A DNA stretch of 26,780 nt from a virus (IMGVR_UViG_3300004457_000258:1-26780), one strand, 5' to 3'; counted from the first letter of the stretch, positions 13,172 to 21,772 are shown. Notes: generated by a model from the sequence alone, not told the origin. Translations and numbers: made by a program.

Positions 13172-15064
13172 ATGTTTCCAGATTTCACAATATCTCAATT
13201 TTTTGGAACTAATACAGCAGTAAAAGACATAAAAACTCTTAAGCCTGGTGTTTCTCCAGATGCTAAAAATTGGATTACTTCACGAGAGAAAGATTCTATA
13301 TCACTAAGACGTGGATATGCTCGCAAAGGTCTTACAGAAGTCACTGGAGTTGGTAAGGTAACTGGAATAGGTAAAGGTATTAGATATGATACTACTGAAG
13401 TTCTTTGGTATTCTTATGGTCAAAAAGTAAAATATTACGATACAATTACTGATGATAATATTGAGGTTGGGACAGATTTATTAGGTATTAAGGCAGATGG
13501 TGAAGATGTTTGGATGCAAGCATACCAGGGCCTTGCAGGGTCTTTTATGTATATTGGTTCTCCAAATAGTAGTGTTTACAAAATACCAGTTGCTAACCCA
13601 GGGAATGCTGTTGATCAACTCGTGTCCAACTATCGTTGGGGAGTATTCCATATAGGTCAAAATAGAAGCTTTGCAGGGCAGAGAAATGGTACTGTAGCGG
13701 GTAATAGAGACAAGACAGGACTTTACTTATCATACATCGATAAAGATCAGTTATCTGATTTTACTCAGGTTACAGGTGAATCAATTGGAACAGGAAATGG
13801 TGCTACAGTGACATTTACTGGAACTTTAGCGGTTGTTGGATCTGGCAAAACTTTAATGTATATAAGTATCACAGATACTGTGGAGACATTCACAGATGAT
13901 AGAAATGGAAATCTTATCGGTAGTCTTGGTGGTACAGGAACTATAAACTATTCAACTGGAGCTTATAGTGTAACTTTCAATACCGCACCTGCTGGGGCTC
14001 AGGCAATAACAGGGTCTTACTACCACGAAACGTCTACATCGGCAGGAATACTTGATTATTCAGGTGGTGCAAACGGTCAAGGAAAATCATTCAGACAAGA
14101 TGATGGTGGAGGAAACTTGATGGCAATTTGGAATATCAATAATATCGAATATTGTATGCACCTTTTAAAGACATGGCAATTTACTGCAACCCTTGATGAT
14201 ACAACAAGTACAAACTTGCCTTATCGAAATATTGGTATCCCGTATAATCGATCAGCATATCAAACCGATAAAGGTATTATATTAGCTGACTTGTCAAGAC
14301 CAGCGGACCCAAAATTACGAAGACTACAAGTGTTACAAGGTACAAATATTCAAACTATTGAACCTTTACCTATTTCTGATGCTTTGGATTTATCTATTTA
14401 TGGCTTCGATTATTGTATAGCTTACCGATGGGGTGACTATGAAATATTCTGTGTTCAAGAAAAGATAAATGAGGTTGCAAATACATTCAATTCAATAATG
14501 TGGATTCACAATGTTGTTGCTGAAACTTGGGATAAGCTTGACTATTATGCAAGTTGTTTAGTTGAGTACAATGGTACTCTGGTTGCGGGGGATTCTATTT
14601 CAAATAATATATACACTCTATTTTCAGGTTTTGATGATGATGGACAAATTATAGATAACTACTGGTTATCAAGCGATCTTGATTTAGGTAGCGATCATTT
14701 AAAAAATTGTCGTAGAATGGTTATGGATGGGCTAATACAACCGGACCAACAACTTCAAGTTAGTCTTGCTTTTGATGGTGGAGCATTTTCTTTAAAATAT
14801 ACAATTGACGGTAGAGGAGCTTATGTTGATAGTGGAATAAATACTTATATTGGTGGTACTACAATCGGATCTAAGGTAATTGGAGGTGGAGGCGCTGAAA
14901 CTGCACATCCTTATGAATTGGATTTTCCAATAAATAGCGATAGATTCGTGAATGTCCAAATAAAGATTGAGGCAATAGGTGTTGGATTCGTTTCAGTAAA
15001 TAATTTTACATTTAAGGATATAAGAGATAAAGGACGGAAGAATATACCAGTAAGAATAGTGTAG
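13172..15064 (+). CDS. Tail hub / stabilisation protein, P22 gp10-like
   Basis: The 630-aa product starts MFPDFTISQFFGTNTAVKDI and then KPGVSPDAKNWI and RRGYARKG. This N-terminus is typical of P22 gp10-like tail hub proteins and related short-tail proteins with a beta-propeller. Residues about 206-285 look like an inserted beta-sandwich (TGNGATVTFTGTL up to AITGSYYH). The C-terminus returns to beta-rich sequence (WLSSDLDLGSDHLKNCRR). It would close the neck and hold the fibres. The TAG stop overlaps late-class promoter 3. Confidence 0.75.
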   Translation: MFPDFTISQFFGTNTAVKDIKTLKPGVSPDAKNWITSREKDSISLRRGYARKGLTEVTGVGKVTGIGKGIRYDTTEVLWYSYGQKVKYYDTITDDNIEVGTDLLGIKADGEDVWMQAYQGLAGSFMYIGSPNSSVYKIPVANPGNAVDQLVSNYRWGVFHIGQNRSFAGQRNGTVAGNRDKTGLYLSYIDKDQLSDFTQVTGESIGTGNGATVTFTGTLAVVGSGKTLMYISITDTVETFTDDRNGNLIGSLGGTGTINYSTGAYSVTFNTAPAGAQAITGSYYHETSTSAGILDYSGGANGQGKSFRQDDGGGNLMAIWNINNIEYCMHLLKTWQFTATLDDTTSTNLPYRNIGIPYNRSAYQTDKGIILADLSRPADPKLRRLQVLQGTNIQTIEPLPISDALDLSIYGFDYCIAYRWGDYEIFCVQEKINEVANTFNSIMWIHNVVAETWDKLDYYASCLVEYNGTLVAGDSISNNIYTLFSGFDDDGQIIDNYWLSSDLDLGSDHLKNCRRMVMDGLIQPDQQLQVSLAFDGGAFSLKYTIDGRGAYVDSGINTYIGGTTIGSKVIGGGGAETAHPYELDFPINSDRFVNVQIKIEAIGVGFVSVNNFTFKDIRDKGRKNIPVRIV

Positions 15065-15093
15065 CGCGACAAAATATTAATAATTAATATAAT
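15063..15093 (+). promoter_or_regulatory. Late-class promoter 3 (fibre 1 and ejection proteins)
   Basis: AGCGCGAC at 15063-15070 is followed, after 17 bases, by a perfect TATAAT at 15088-15093. The next ATG is at 15105, giving a leader of about 5 bases. The first element covers the TAG stop of the hub gene. This is the best -10 of the four sites. Confidence 0.75.
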
Positions 15094-15104
15094 AATTCAT
15101 AATC

Positions 15105-16352
15105 ATGCAATACCTATTTACCAAAATCATTGCGACAATCTTAGCACCATTTCTTTTTATTGGAGCAGTACTCAACCCAGTTTCAATTATCGAGCAACCT
15201 ACTCAATCCGTAAACCTTGGAGCAGCACTCCCAGGAGCAACTGCGGTATTTGAGACATCACTAGCATCTCCAATTACTTCGACTGCTACATCAATGACTT
15301 TGAGTGCGAATGCAGTCCGAGGTGGAGGTTCAATATCAGGATATAACTGTTTGACTGTAGATGAGGGAAAGGCAGAGGCAGAAACCCTTTGCGGTACAGT
15401 ATCTGGGACTTCAGTAACAGGTATATCTAGGGGTATTAGTCAATCAACGGGCACAACCACTGTGGCTATTCTTAAATTTGCACATAGACGTGGTGCGAAC
15501 GTAAAAATCACTGACTTTCCAATAATCCAAATTCTAAAAGCTCAAAATAACGGAGAGGATACTTTTGAAAATCCTATTAGATATGCTTCAACTGTCAGTA
15601 CTTCAACTCTCGCTTTAAATACAAATAATATCGCTAGTGTAGGATATGTAACATCCGCAGCATTAAATGCTGGGAATGTTTTGACAGCTACTGAAACTTC
15701 TGGAGGATTTGTGGAACTTGCGACAGGTACAGAAGCAGCAAACGGAACTTCAAGTGGTACAGTTGGTAGACTAGCATTACCAGCAAGTATCGCATCATCT
15801 ACATACAATTCAACCGGAGCAAATCAAGTAGTGGTGACTAATGGAAGTAATAAGATAGATAATAACTTTATTGCTACTTCAACACTATTTGCAAATACAA
15901 ATTTGCCATCTACAGTAACATTGGCCACTTCTACTTCATTTACTACAGGTATTCCATTAATGAATATTGGTAAAAATAGTCAAGTATTTTCATCAACTGG
16001 AACAACAACATTTTCTGTTCCAAGTGGTGTGACTAAATTATCCGTGACTGTTCAGGCTGGAGGAGGAGGAGGGGGTGCTGATCCAGGTAATACTTCCAAC
16101 CCATCAGGAGGAGGAGGAGGAGCAGGTGGATTTTCTATGGAAAATGTAGATGTAACTGGGACATCCACAATACAATTATATGTAGGTGCTGCTGGAGAAT
16201 GGTCTACTTTTGGTACAAATGGAAGTTATTTATATGCTACAGCTGGTAGTAATGGTGCTAATGGTAGTTCTGGAGGAGCTGGTGGTGCTGGAGGATCTGG
16301 ATTTGCTTCTGGAGGAACAGGTGCACAAGGAATTGTAATAGTAAGATGGTAA
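15105..16352 (+). CDS. Secreted fibre-like protein with Gly-rich tip
   Basis: The 415-aa product has an N-terminal hydrophobic export segment (MQYLFTKIIATILAPFLFIG). A beta-sheet stalk/baseplate-type domain follows (about residues 45-140, with GYNCLTVDEGKAE, RGIS and HRRGANVKITDFP), then a Ser/Thr-rich shaft. From about residue 300 a glycine-rich polyglycine-helix-type domain starts with FSVPSGVTKLSVTVQAGG and ends GAQGIVIVRW. This end is common in phage receptor-binding and CPR surface proteins. It would contact the host surface. The signal peptide is unusual for a virion protein. Confidence 0.8.
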   Translation: MQYLFTKIIATILAPFLFIGAVLNPVSIIEQPTQSVNLGAALPGATAVFETSLASPITSTATSMTLSANAVRGGGSISGYNCLTVDEGKAEAETLCGTVSGTSVTGISRGISQSTGTTTVAILKFAHRRGANVKITDFPIIQILKAQNNGEDTFENPIRYASTVSTSTLALNTNNIASVGYVTSAALNAGNVLTATETSGGFVELATGTEAANGTSSGTVGRLALPASIASSTYNSTGANQVVVTNGSNKIDNNFIATSTLFANTNLPSTVTLATSTSFTTGIPLMNIGKNSQVFSSTGTTTFSVPSGVTKLSVTVQAGGGGGGADPGNTSNPSGGGGGAGGFSMENVDVTGTSTIQLYVGAAGEWSTFGTNGSYLYATAGSNGANGSSGGAGGAGGSGFASGGTGAQGIVIVRW

Positions 16353-16360
16353 AATAATAT

Positions 16361-17938
16361 ATGGACACAACAATCCCACAATACAAATATGGTGAAGATG
16401 TAAAGGATACTTCTGGTAATGTCATAGGACAGGCTAAATTTGATACAAATACTGGAAAAGCTTTACCAGCACCAGAGCCAATAAATAGGACTGTGACAAC
16501 ACCAAAGGTTGATACTGGATATACTTATACAGGCACAAATGGTCAATCTTACAACAGTAAAACTGGTGAGGTAGTACCAACCCCTCCAAAATCTGCGCAA
16601 CAAATTCAAGAAGAAATGCTTAATTCTGCTCAAGGAGAGATAAATAATCTTAATGCTTATGAGCAAACACTCCTAAAAGAACAAGCACCAATTAACGAAA
16701 AAAATGATCGCTCAACTTCTGCAATATCTACTCTAACAGGACTCGCTGGATCAACTGAAGCAGACATCAATCAACAAACAACTACAAAAGTAGGACAGCA
16801 AGCAAATGAAAAAATAAAACAGGAAGCGATGATTCGAATGAATGTTCTTCTAGGTAATATTCGTGAATCTGCACTAAAACAATCACAAATACAAAGAGAG
16901 AATGATCGAGTTGACGAAGCAACTCGTATTGCAAATAGAAAAGCAGCTGCTGAAGAAGCAAATACTCAACTTACAAATCTTGCATCTGGAGGAGCTACTT
17001 TTGAAGGATTAAAGACAACTGATCCAGAGTCATTCAAATATCTAGCAGAACAATTTGGTGGAGAAGAAGCTCTAAAAGGTGCGTTTGTTTTGAATACTCC
17101 ACAAGATCAGATTTTGGATAAGAGAGTAGAGAATGGTAAATATGTTATTGCAAAACAAAATCCTCTTACTGGTAAAGTATCTATTGAGACACTTGACCTA
17201 GGTATTCCACCTGGCTATTCAAAGACAATTGATGCAGGTAATAGAATTCTCGCGATTCCAGATAATTGGGATGGAGATCCAAGTAAGCTTGTAACTATTA
17301 ATAAAGGATTGACTCCGAGTCAAGCAAGTGCAGCGGGTAGTGGATATGGTACAAGAGCAGGAGGTCTTGAATCATACCCTCCAGAAATTCAAGCCGCTGC
17401 ACAATCTATTCTCGATGGTAAATCAAAACTCAATGAATACCCTCAAAAGAATAGACTTCTCATAAATCAAGCTATGTCTAAAGTTTATACAGCAACAGGT
17501 GGTAATGAATTAGCACAAGGTGCTTACGATTCTATTCTCGCACTTGAAAAACACCCTGGATTAAGTGGAGCGGTGGGTACCAACTTACTACTTGGATACG
17601 GAAAAACAATATCAGGAAGTCAGTCTGCAGGATTCTTGTCTGAACTTGATAAATTGAAAGCTAATATTAAACTTGTAAATATCAAATACTTGAAAGGTAC
17701 TGGTGCATTGTCTGATACAGAGGGTGCTACACTTGAAAACGCTGGTACATCACTTAGTGCTGACCTACCAGAGACAGACTTTAAGACCGAACTTGCAAGA
17801 GTTAAAAAAGCTCTCCTTAAAGCAAATAATGTAGATACAGGTGGTGCAAATCAAAGTGTTGCCCCTGTAAGTGAAGATCAACAACTTCGTGATGCAGGAT
17901 ATACAGAAGAACAAATAAAAGCACTAAAATCAAAATAA
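16361..17938 (+). CDS. Internal virion / DNA-ejection-type protein (525 aa)
   Basis: The N-terminal ~85 residues are Thr/Pro-rich with a beta hairpin. Residues about 85-215 form a long Gln/Glu-rich coiled coil. The C-terminal third is helical with LSDTEGATLENAGTSLSADL (residues 458-477), which resembles the end segments of phage DNA-transfer and ejection proteins. Large coiled-coil proteins after the tail hub in P22-like phages are injected with DNA. It is separated by one base from the next gene and is probably co-assembled with it. No enzymatic motif was found. Confidence 0.6.
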   Translation: MDTTIPQYKYGEDVKDTSGNVIGQAKFDTNTGKALPAPEPINRTVTTPKVDTGYTYTGTNGQSYNSKTGEVVPTPPKSAQQIQEEMLNSAQGEINNLNAYEQTLLKEQAPINEKNDRSTSAISTLTGLAGSTEADINQQTTTKVGQQANEKIKQEAMIRMNVLLGNIRESALKQSQIQRENDRVDEATRIANRKAAAEEANTQLTNLASGGATFEGLKTTDPESFKYLAEQFGGEEALKGAFVLNTPQDQILDKRVENGKYVIAKQNPLTGKVSIETLDLGIPPGYSKTIDAGNRILAIPDNWDGDPSKLVTINKGLTPSQASAAGSGYGTRAGGLESYPPEIQAAAQSILDGKSKLNEYPQKNRLLINQAMSKVYTATGGNELAQGAYDSILALEKHPGLSGAVGTNLLLGYGKTISGSQSAGFLSELDKLKANIKLVNIKYLKGTGALSDTEGATLENAGTSLSADLPETDFKTELARVKKALLKANNVDTGGANQSVAPVSEDQQLRDAGYTEEQIKALKSK

Positions 17939-17939
17939 A

Positions 17940-20390
17940 ATGGCAGAGACACTATTAGAAAAAGCTCAAAGACTCGGAATGAAACCAGCGGGAGCACCTG
18001 TTACTCAATCTGTGTTGCCTACCGCTCCTCAAGAAACTTTGCTACAAAAAGCACAGAGACTTGGGGTAAAGCCGGCTAATCAGTCATTCTTTACAAAAAC
18101 TGGACCATCATTCCCCGCGAGCGAGGGCGGTGCTAATACAATCTTGCCAAACGTAGCAAAAACAATTGGAAACATTCCATCATCAGCGCGTGATTTTACT
18201 CGGTCAGTTATTGCACCAGTGAATCCTTTTGATACTGAGAATTCCCAAAATATTGGTGCAAATATATCTAAAGGTGCTAGTAATATTATTGATATATTTA
18301 AGACAGCTGGATTTACCGGAGGCCTAAAAGCTATTGCTCAAGGTGTAGGAGATACTGTAATGAAAGGGGCAGAAGCTGTCGGAGGTGCTATATATAATCC
18401 TCTGGAGAAAAATGTTATTGCGACAGATAGTGTAACTGGTGGTATAACAAAAACCGCTGGAGATATTGTAGAAGGTGTTGCAAAAACAGGTATTGAGAAT
18501 CCTCTGCTTATTCCATCTATGATATATGGAGGACCAAAAGTAGCAGGAGCAAAGACGACTGATGTTATAGCAGAAACAGGGCAAATATTTACTCGAGGAG
18601 CCGACACAAGTCTTACAAATATTGTACCAAAAGTAAAAACTGTAGTTTCAGATACTGTCAAGACACTTACCCAAAAAAGTGAGGCAAATATTGAAAAGAC
18701 TATTTTAAATAAATTTGAAAAAGGTGTAAAACCTCTAATCCCGGCAAAAACAACCCCAAACCAACTCTCAAATTATCGTGAGGATGTTATTTCTGCTGTA
18801 AAGACAATCAAAGAAAACCAGCCAAATCTAAAATTTTTTGATGAAGCTGGTGGATTGATAGAGGGTCAAACACCTAGATCACTGCAAGAACTAGCAGATT
18901 CTGTGGAACAGACTAAGAAATCTGTATTTGCAAAATATGATGCACTAGCAAAAGAGGCTGGTGATGCTGGTGTAAAAGTTGATATGATACCTATTGCATC
19001 CGAACTAGATACTGTAATAAATAACAAGGCACTTGCTATCACGAATCCTAAGGCAATTAAATATGCTGAGGAACTAAAACAAAGACTTACTGATGCTGGA
19101 TCACTTGAGGCTTTGACTTCACAGGAGGTTATTCAAAATTACAATAAATCACTTGAGGCTTTCTATAGAAATCCTAGTTACGATACAGCAAGCCAGGCCG
19201 CTATTGATGCGATGGTAGTGAACAATATGCGAAAGGCCTTGGATGAAGGGATTACTGGTCTTACTGGTACTCAGTATGGAGCATTAAAAAGGCAATATGG
19301 GTCACTCAAAGCTATTGAAAAAGATGTAATAAAAGCAACCCTTCGTGATGCGCGAAAAAATAATAAAGGCTTGATTGACTTTACTGATATATTCTCTGGA
19401 GGACAATTAGCGAGCGGTATTTTAACATTAAATCCTCAAGCGATTATCCAAGGAGGTACTCAGAAAGCTATTGCTGAGTTCTATAAATACCTTAATAATC
19501 CCAACCGAGCGATTGAGAAGATGTTCAAAGCTGTGGATACTCTACCTTATAAGAACCAGACTCCGTACAATAGTTTGTTACGGACCGCTGCTCCTACCCA
19601 AAGTAAAAATAATATAATTCCTAATACTGTCATACCCAAGATACTACCAGAGAAACCTACGCAAGTCAATATAGCACCAATAAAAAAAGTCCCAGGCGAA
19701 ATCCTACCAACTAATCCAGCTCCTGGAGTATTAAGAAAAACTGTAGATTTTGAGAAGTTAAAAGAAGTTGCTAAAACTAATAGAATTGATTATTCAAAGA
19801 TTGAATCTGAGTTAAATAGCAAAATAGCGCAAGCCCCAAAAGCAAAAGAGTATATAGATTCTGAAATTGATAAGATTGTATCTGGTAATCCAGATCTAGT
19901 AACCGCTAAGGCTCCGGTAAAATCATTCGATAGATCTATTGAAAAAACTATTTTAGAAGATGATGGAAAGGTAGAAAATCTCAAAGACCTAGCAAGAAAT
20001 ACAATTGTGCCAAAGACAGTGAAATCAAGTAATGAAGTCATTGCAAAAATGGATGCAAGACCAGATATATATAAAAAGAAAGTACAAACTGCAGATAAAT
20101 TCATGGGTTATGAAGGTGTAATCTATAATATAAAAACTCCATCCGGACTCATTGCTGAAACACAGATAGTGTCACCTAAGATGACTTTTGGTAAAAATGA
20201 ACCAGAATTTGCTAAACGTATATTGGGAGAAGATTTGTATAATCAAATCCAAAAGGAAACTGGACTTGAAGGAGGGCTTGGACACAAAATATATGAGGAG
20301 TATAGATCACTTTCTTTTAAAGATAAGCTTGGTAAAAAAGGTAAAAACCTTGTGGATAAGTCACTTGCGTATTATGGTAAATTAAGGTAA
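17940..20390 (+). CDS. Large virion protein with C-terminal RelA/SpoT-like domain
   Basis: The 816-aa product has a duplicated 15-residue motif at its N-terminus (ETLLEKAQRLGMKPA at residues 3-17 and a near copy at 32-46). A Gly/Ala-rich region (about 105-190) may insert in membranes, and a helical middle (about 275-545) and a Pro-rich linker (to ~625) follow. The end resembles RelA/SpoT nucleotidyltransferase-like domains found in phage polyvalent proteins: KDLARNTIV (682-690), GYEG (723-726), AETQIVSP (739-746) and GHKIYEEYR (781-789). Catalytic competence is doubtful. It probably enters the cell with phage DNA. Confidence 0.65.
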   Translation: MAETLLEKAQRLGMKPAGAPVTQSVLPTAPQETLLQKAQRLGVKPANQSFFTKTGPSFPASEGGANTILPNVAKTIGNIPSSARDFTRSVIAPVNPFDTENSQNIGANISKGASNIIDIFKTAGFTGGLKAIAQGVGDTVMKGAEAVGGAIYNPLEKNVIATDSVTGGITKTAGDIVEGVAKTGIENPLLIPSMIYGGPKVAGAKTTDVIAETGQIFTRGADTSLTNIVPKVKTVVSDTVKTLTQKSEANIEKTILNKFEKGVKPLIPAKTTPNQLSNYREDVISAVKTIKENQPNLKFFDEAGGLIEGQTPRSLQELADSVEQTKKSVFAKYDALAKEAGDAGVKVDMIPIASELDTVINNKALAITNPKAIKYAEELKQRLTDAGSLEALTSQEVIQNYNKSLEAFYRNPSYDTASQAAIDAMVVNNMRKALDEGITGLTGTQYGALKRQYGSLKAIEKDVIKATLRDARKNNKGLIDFTDIFSGGQLASGILTLNPQAIIQGGTQKAIAEFYKYLNNPNRAIEKMFKAVDTLPYKNQTPYNSLLRTAAPTQSKNNIIPNTVIPKILPEKPTQVNIAPIKKVPGEILPTNPAPGVLRKTVDFEKLKEVAKTNRIDYSKIESELNSKIAQAPKAKEYIDSEIDKIVSGNPDLVTAKAPVKSFDRSIEKTILEDDGKVENLKDLARNTIVPKTVKSSNEVIAKMDARPDIYKKKVQTADKFMGYEGVIYNIKTPSGLIAETQIVSPKMTFGKNEPEFAKRILGEDLYNQIQKETGLEGGLGHKIYEEYRSLSFKDKLGKKGKNLVDKSLAYYGKLR

Positions 20391-20400
20391 TGTAGAGAAC

Positions 20401-20580
20401 ATGGAATACTATATATCAGATTTTCACGATAAAGTTGTAAGAGTAGACATCGAAAACGAGGTTGCTTTTGCTAAAGGTAAAGGTGAAAATGAATCTCGCA
20501 TAGGTAATGATACTAAGATTGTTACAGATGCTATCATAGCAAACGATCATATCACTAAGGAGGAATACGAAAGTTATTAA
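20401..20580 (+). CDS. Small acidic hypothetical protein (59 aa)
   Basis: The frame runs ATG at 20401 to TAA at 20578-20580, ten bases after the large ejection-type gene. The product begins MEYYISDFHDKVVRVDIENE and ends DHITKEEYESY. It is acidic and mixed alpha/beta. An AGGAGG sequence lies inside its last codons (20559-20564), but no start codon follows it at a useful distance. The end overlaps the AACTTGCGTATAA box of the RNA promoter. The function is unknown. Confidence 0.55.
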   Translation: MEYYISDFHDKVVRVDIENEVAFAKGKGENESRIGNDTKIVTDAIIANDHITKEEYESY

Positions 20581-20581
20581 C

Positions 20582-20610
20582 TTGCGTATAAATCAATAGT
20601 ATGATATAGT
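20582..20610 (+). promoter_or_regulatory. Promoter of the structured RNA
   Basis: TTGCGT (20582-20587) and TATAGT (20605-20610) are 17 bases apart, predicting a start near 20617. TTGCGT is part of the repeated AACTTGCGTATAA box (20579-20591). In the other two copies TATAAT within the box acts as the -10. Here the box seems shifted to the -35 position, or the TATAAA at 20587-20592 is itself the -10. Confidence 0.5.
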
Positions 20611-20614
20611 CAGA

Positions 20615-20716
20615 TTGAGACGGACAAGGCTTTTGGCAGTAATGCCAATAGTGGGTATCCAATCCCAGTGGGAAGCGAGTGGTCTCAGAAAAAACATCCG
20701 AAAGGGTGTTTTTTTT
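20615..20716 (+). ncRNA. Candidate stand-alone structured small RNA
   Basis: About 100 bases lie between a promoter and a strong terminator and have no good coding frame. TGAGAC (20616-20621) pairs with GTCTCA (20682-20687) to close the molecule. Inside, TTGGCA and TGCCAA (20633-20648) form a perfect stem with a GTAA tetraloop. CCC (20664-20666) can pair with either the GGG before it (20653-20655) or the one after it (20670-20672), giving two mutually exclusive stems. I cannot match it to tRNA or a riboswitch class that I know. It may be a regulatory RNA. The folding was done by eye. Confidence 0.6.
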
Positions 20717-20720
20717 ATTT
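20689..20720 (+). terminator. Rho-independent terminator of the small RNA
   Basis: AACATCC (20693-20699) pairs with GGGTGTT (20704-20710) around a GAAA loop and is followed by a run of six T (20711-20716), then ATTT. An A-tract precedes the stem, so it could also terminate leftward transcripts. Confidence 0.85.
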
Positions 20721-20743
20721 TAGCCTTATTTTATAAGGCTAAA
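20719..20743. terminator. Second, bidirectional-looking hairpin
   Basis: TTTAGCCTTA (20719-20728) pairs perfectly over ten bases with TAAGGCTAAA (20734-20743) around a five-base loop. It directly follows the first terminator and separates it from the next promoter. Its own downstream T content is low. Confidence 0.55.
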
Positions 20744-20773
20744 GTTATCCACATCTTTTTATGCAATTATTAC

Positions 20774-20801
20774 TTGCATTTATTTTTAACTTGCGTATAA
20801 T
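20774..20801 (+). promoter_or_regulatory. Accessory-gene promoter with AACTTGCGTATAA box
   Basis: TTGCAT (20774-20779) and TATAAT (20796-20801) are 16 bases apart. AACTTGCGTATAATATAAAT (20788-20807) equals the minus-strand promoter box at 1757-1776 over 20 bases. The predicted start is near 20808, about 50 bases before the 58-aa gene. Confidence 0.75.
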
Positions 20802-20858
20802 ATAAATGTAGGGGAAAGGTCATCCACTACGCTTTAGATAATTTAAAAAGATAATAAA

Positions 20859-21035
20859 ATGAAAGAACTATTTGAAAAATTTATGAACAAAAAGGGTTAT
20901 GCGTTTCTCGGAGGATTGAAGGTTGAAGTCACGATCATTAACATCAAGGAGGCCTGGGGAAAGCAAAGATTTCTCATCACTCCGGTTGCAGGTGAGGGCG
21001 AGGTTTGGGTCGAGGCAGTGAGCGGAATACATTAA
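20859..21035 (+). CDS. Small hypothetical protein (58 aa)
   Basis: The frame runs ATG at 20859 to TAA at 21033-21035. The product has a short N-terminal helix (MKELFEKFMNKKG) followed by beta strands (LKVEVTIINIKEAWGKQRF, then ITPVAGEGEVWVEAVSG), a compact OB- or SH3-like strand pattern. It has higher GC than the flanking DNA. It is the first gene behind the accessory promoter and is 19 bases before the 187-aa gene. The family is not recognised. Confidence 0.65.
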   Translation: MKELFEKFMNKKGYAFLGGLKVEVTIINIKEAWGKQRFLITPVAGEGEVWVEAVSGIH

Positions 21036-21054
21036 TCATTAATTTAAAAACATT

Positions 21055-21618
21055 ATGCAAAAACTAACAAGAGAATTTTATATCAAACCAGGGAGCATGC
21101 AGAAAGTTATCTCAATGACAGGTACAGACCTTTACATGACGACATTACAAGAGATTAAGCATCCTTATGTCGCTATGGGATTTAGTGGCAAGAAAGCAAA
21201 GTATGACTTCTACTATCATTTCCAGACTATCGAACAGAGACATGAATTCATTACTAAGTGGGAGAATCGGTTGAAAGCCATTGCAAAGTCAAAGCAAGAA
21301 CGAAAGGAAAAGAGACTTGCACCATCAACATTGAAAGAAGGTGCCATACTATATTCAAGTTGGGGATACGAACAGACAAACATTGACTTCTATCAAGTGA
21401 CAAAGGTTATCGGCTCACGCTCTGTGGAGATTAGAGAGCTTGCTCAAGAGAGAACACCGACAGCTTGGGAGCAGGGTGAGACAATGCCAAAGCCGGGAGT
21501 ATTCATTGGAGAGCCTATGCGAAAGCTCGTTAGAGACCAAAATACAATAAATATCAACAGTTACGCGAGCGCTTGGATGTGGGAAGGTAAACCAAAACAT
21601 TTTACAAGTTACGCTTAA
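21055..21618 (+). CDS. Conserved phage/plasmid hypothetical protein (187 aa)
   Basis: An N-terminal domain (about residues 1-70) has the YDFYYHFQTIEQRHEFI segment. A Lys/Arg-rich linker (about 71-90) joins it to a C-terminal domain with YSSWGYEQTNIDFYQVTKV (residues 99-117), then FIGEPMRKLV and ASAWMWEGKPKHFTSYA. From memory the SWGYEQTN...FYQV and end WDGKP elements recur in many phage and plasmid proteins of unknown function. No enzyme assignment is safe. Its position in an accessory cassette with an early-type promoter suggests a host-takeover or DNA-related role. Confidence 0.7.
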   Translation: MQKLTREFYIKPGSMQKVISMTGTDLYMTTLQEIKHPYVAMGFSGKKAKYDFYYHFQTIEQRHEFITKWENRLKAIAKSKQERKEKRLAPSTLKEGAILYSSWGYEQTNIDFYQVTKVIGSRSVEIRELAQERTPTAWEQGETMPKPGVFIGEPMRKLVRDQNTININSYASAWMWEGKPKHFTSYA

Positions 21619-21630
21619 TATAAAATAATT

Positions 21631-21771
21631 ATGACATACGAAAAAGCATGCGAAATCAGCGACTATCTACTAAAAACAAATCAAGGTTTTTGTTTCTTAC
21701 AGTCTACAGGTGAAATAGTAACCAAAGAGCAATGCGAGAATATTATTAATGACTTTAACACTATAAAATAA
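21631..21771 (+). CDS. Small hypothetical protein (46 aa)
   Basis: The frame runs ATG at 21631 to TAA at 21769-21771. The product MTYEKACEISDYLLKTNQGF then CFLQSTGEIVTKEQCENI contains three cysteines and a helix-strand-helix pattern. It is 12 bases after the 187-aa gene, preceded by an A/T-rich leader without Shine-Dalgarno, as for its neighbours. It is probably in the same transcript. The function is unknown. Confidence 0.5.
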   Translation: MTYEKACEISDYLLKTNQGFCFLQSTGEIVTKEQCENIINDFNTIK

Positions 21772-21772
21772 T

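Noticed and set aside
20615-20800. 61-codon frame across the small RNA
   Set aside because: It crosses the terminator and T-run, and its residues lack coherent composition. The RNA structure explains the sequence better.
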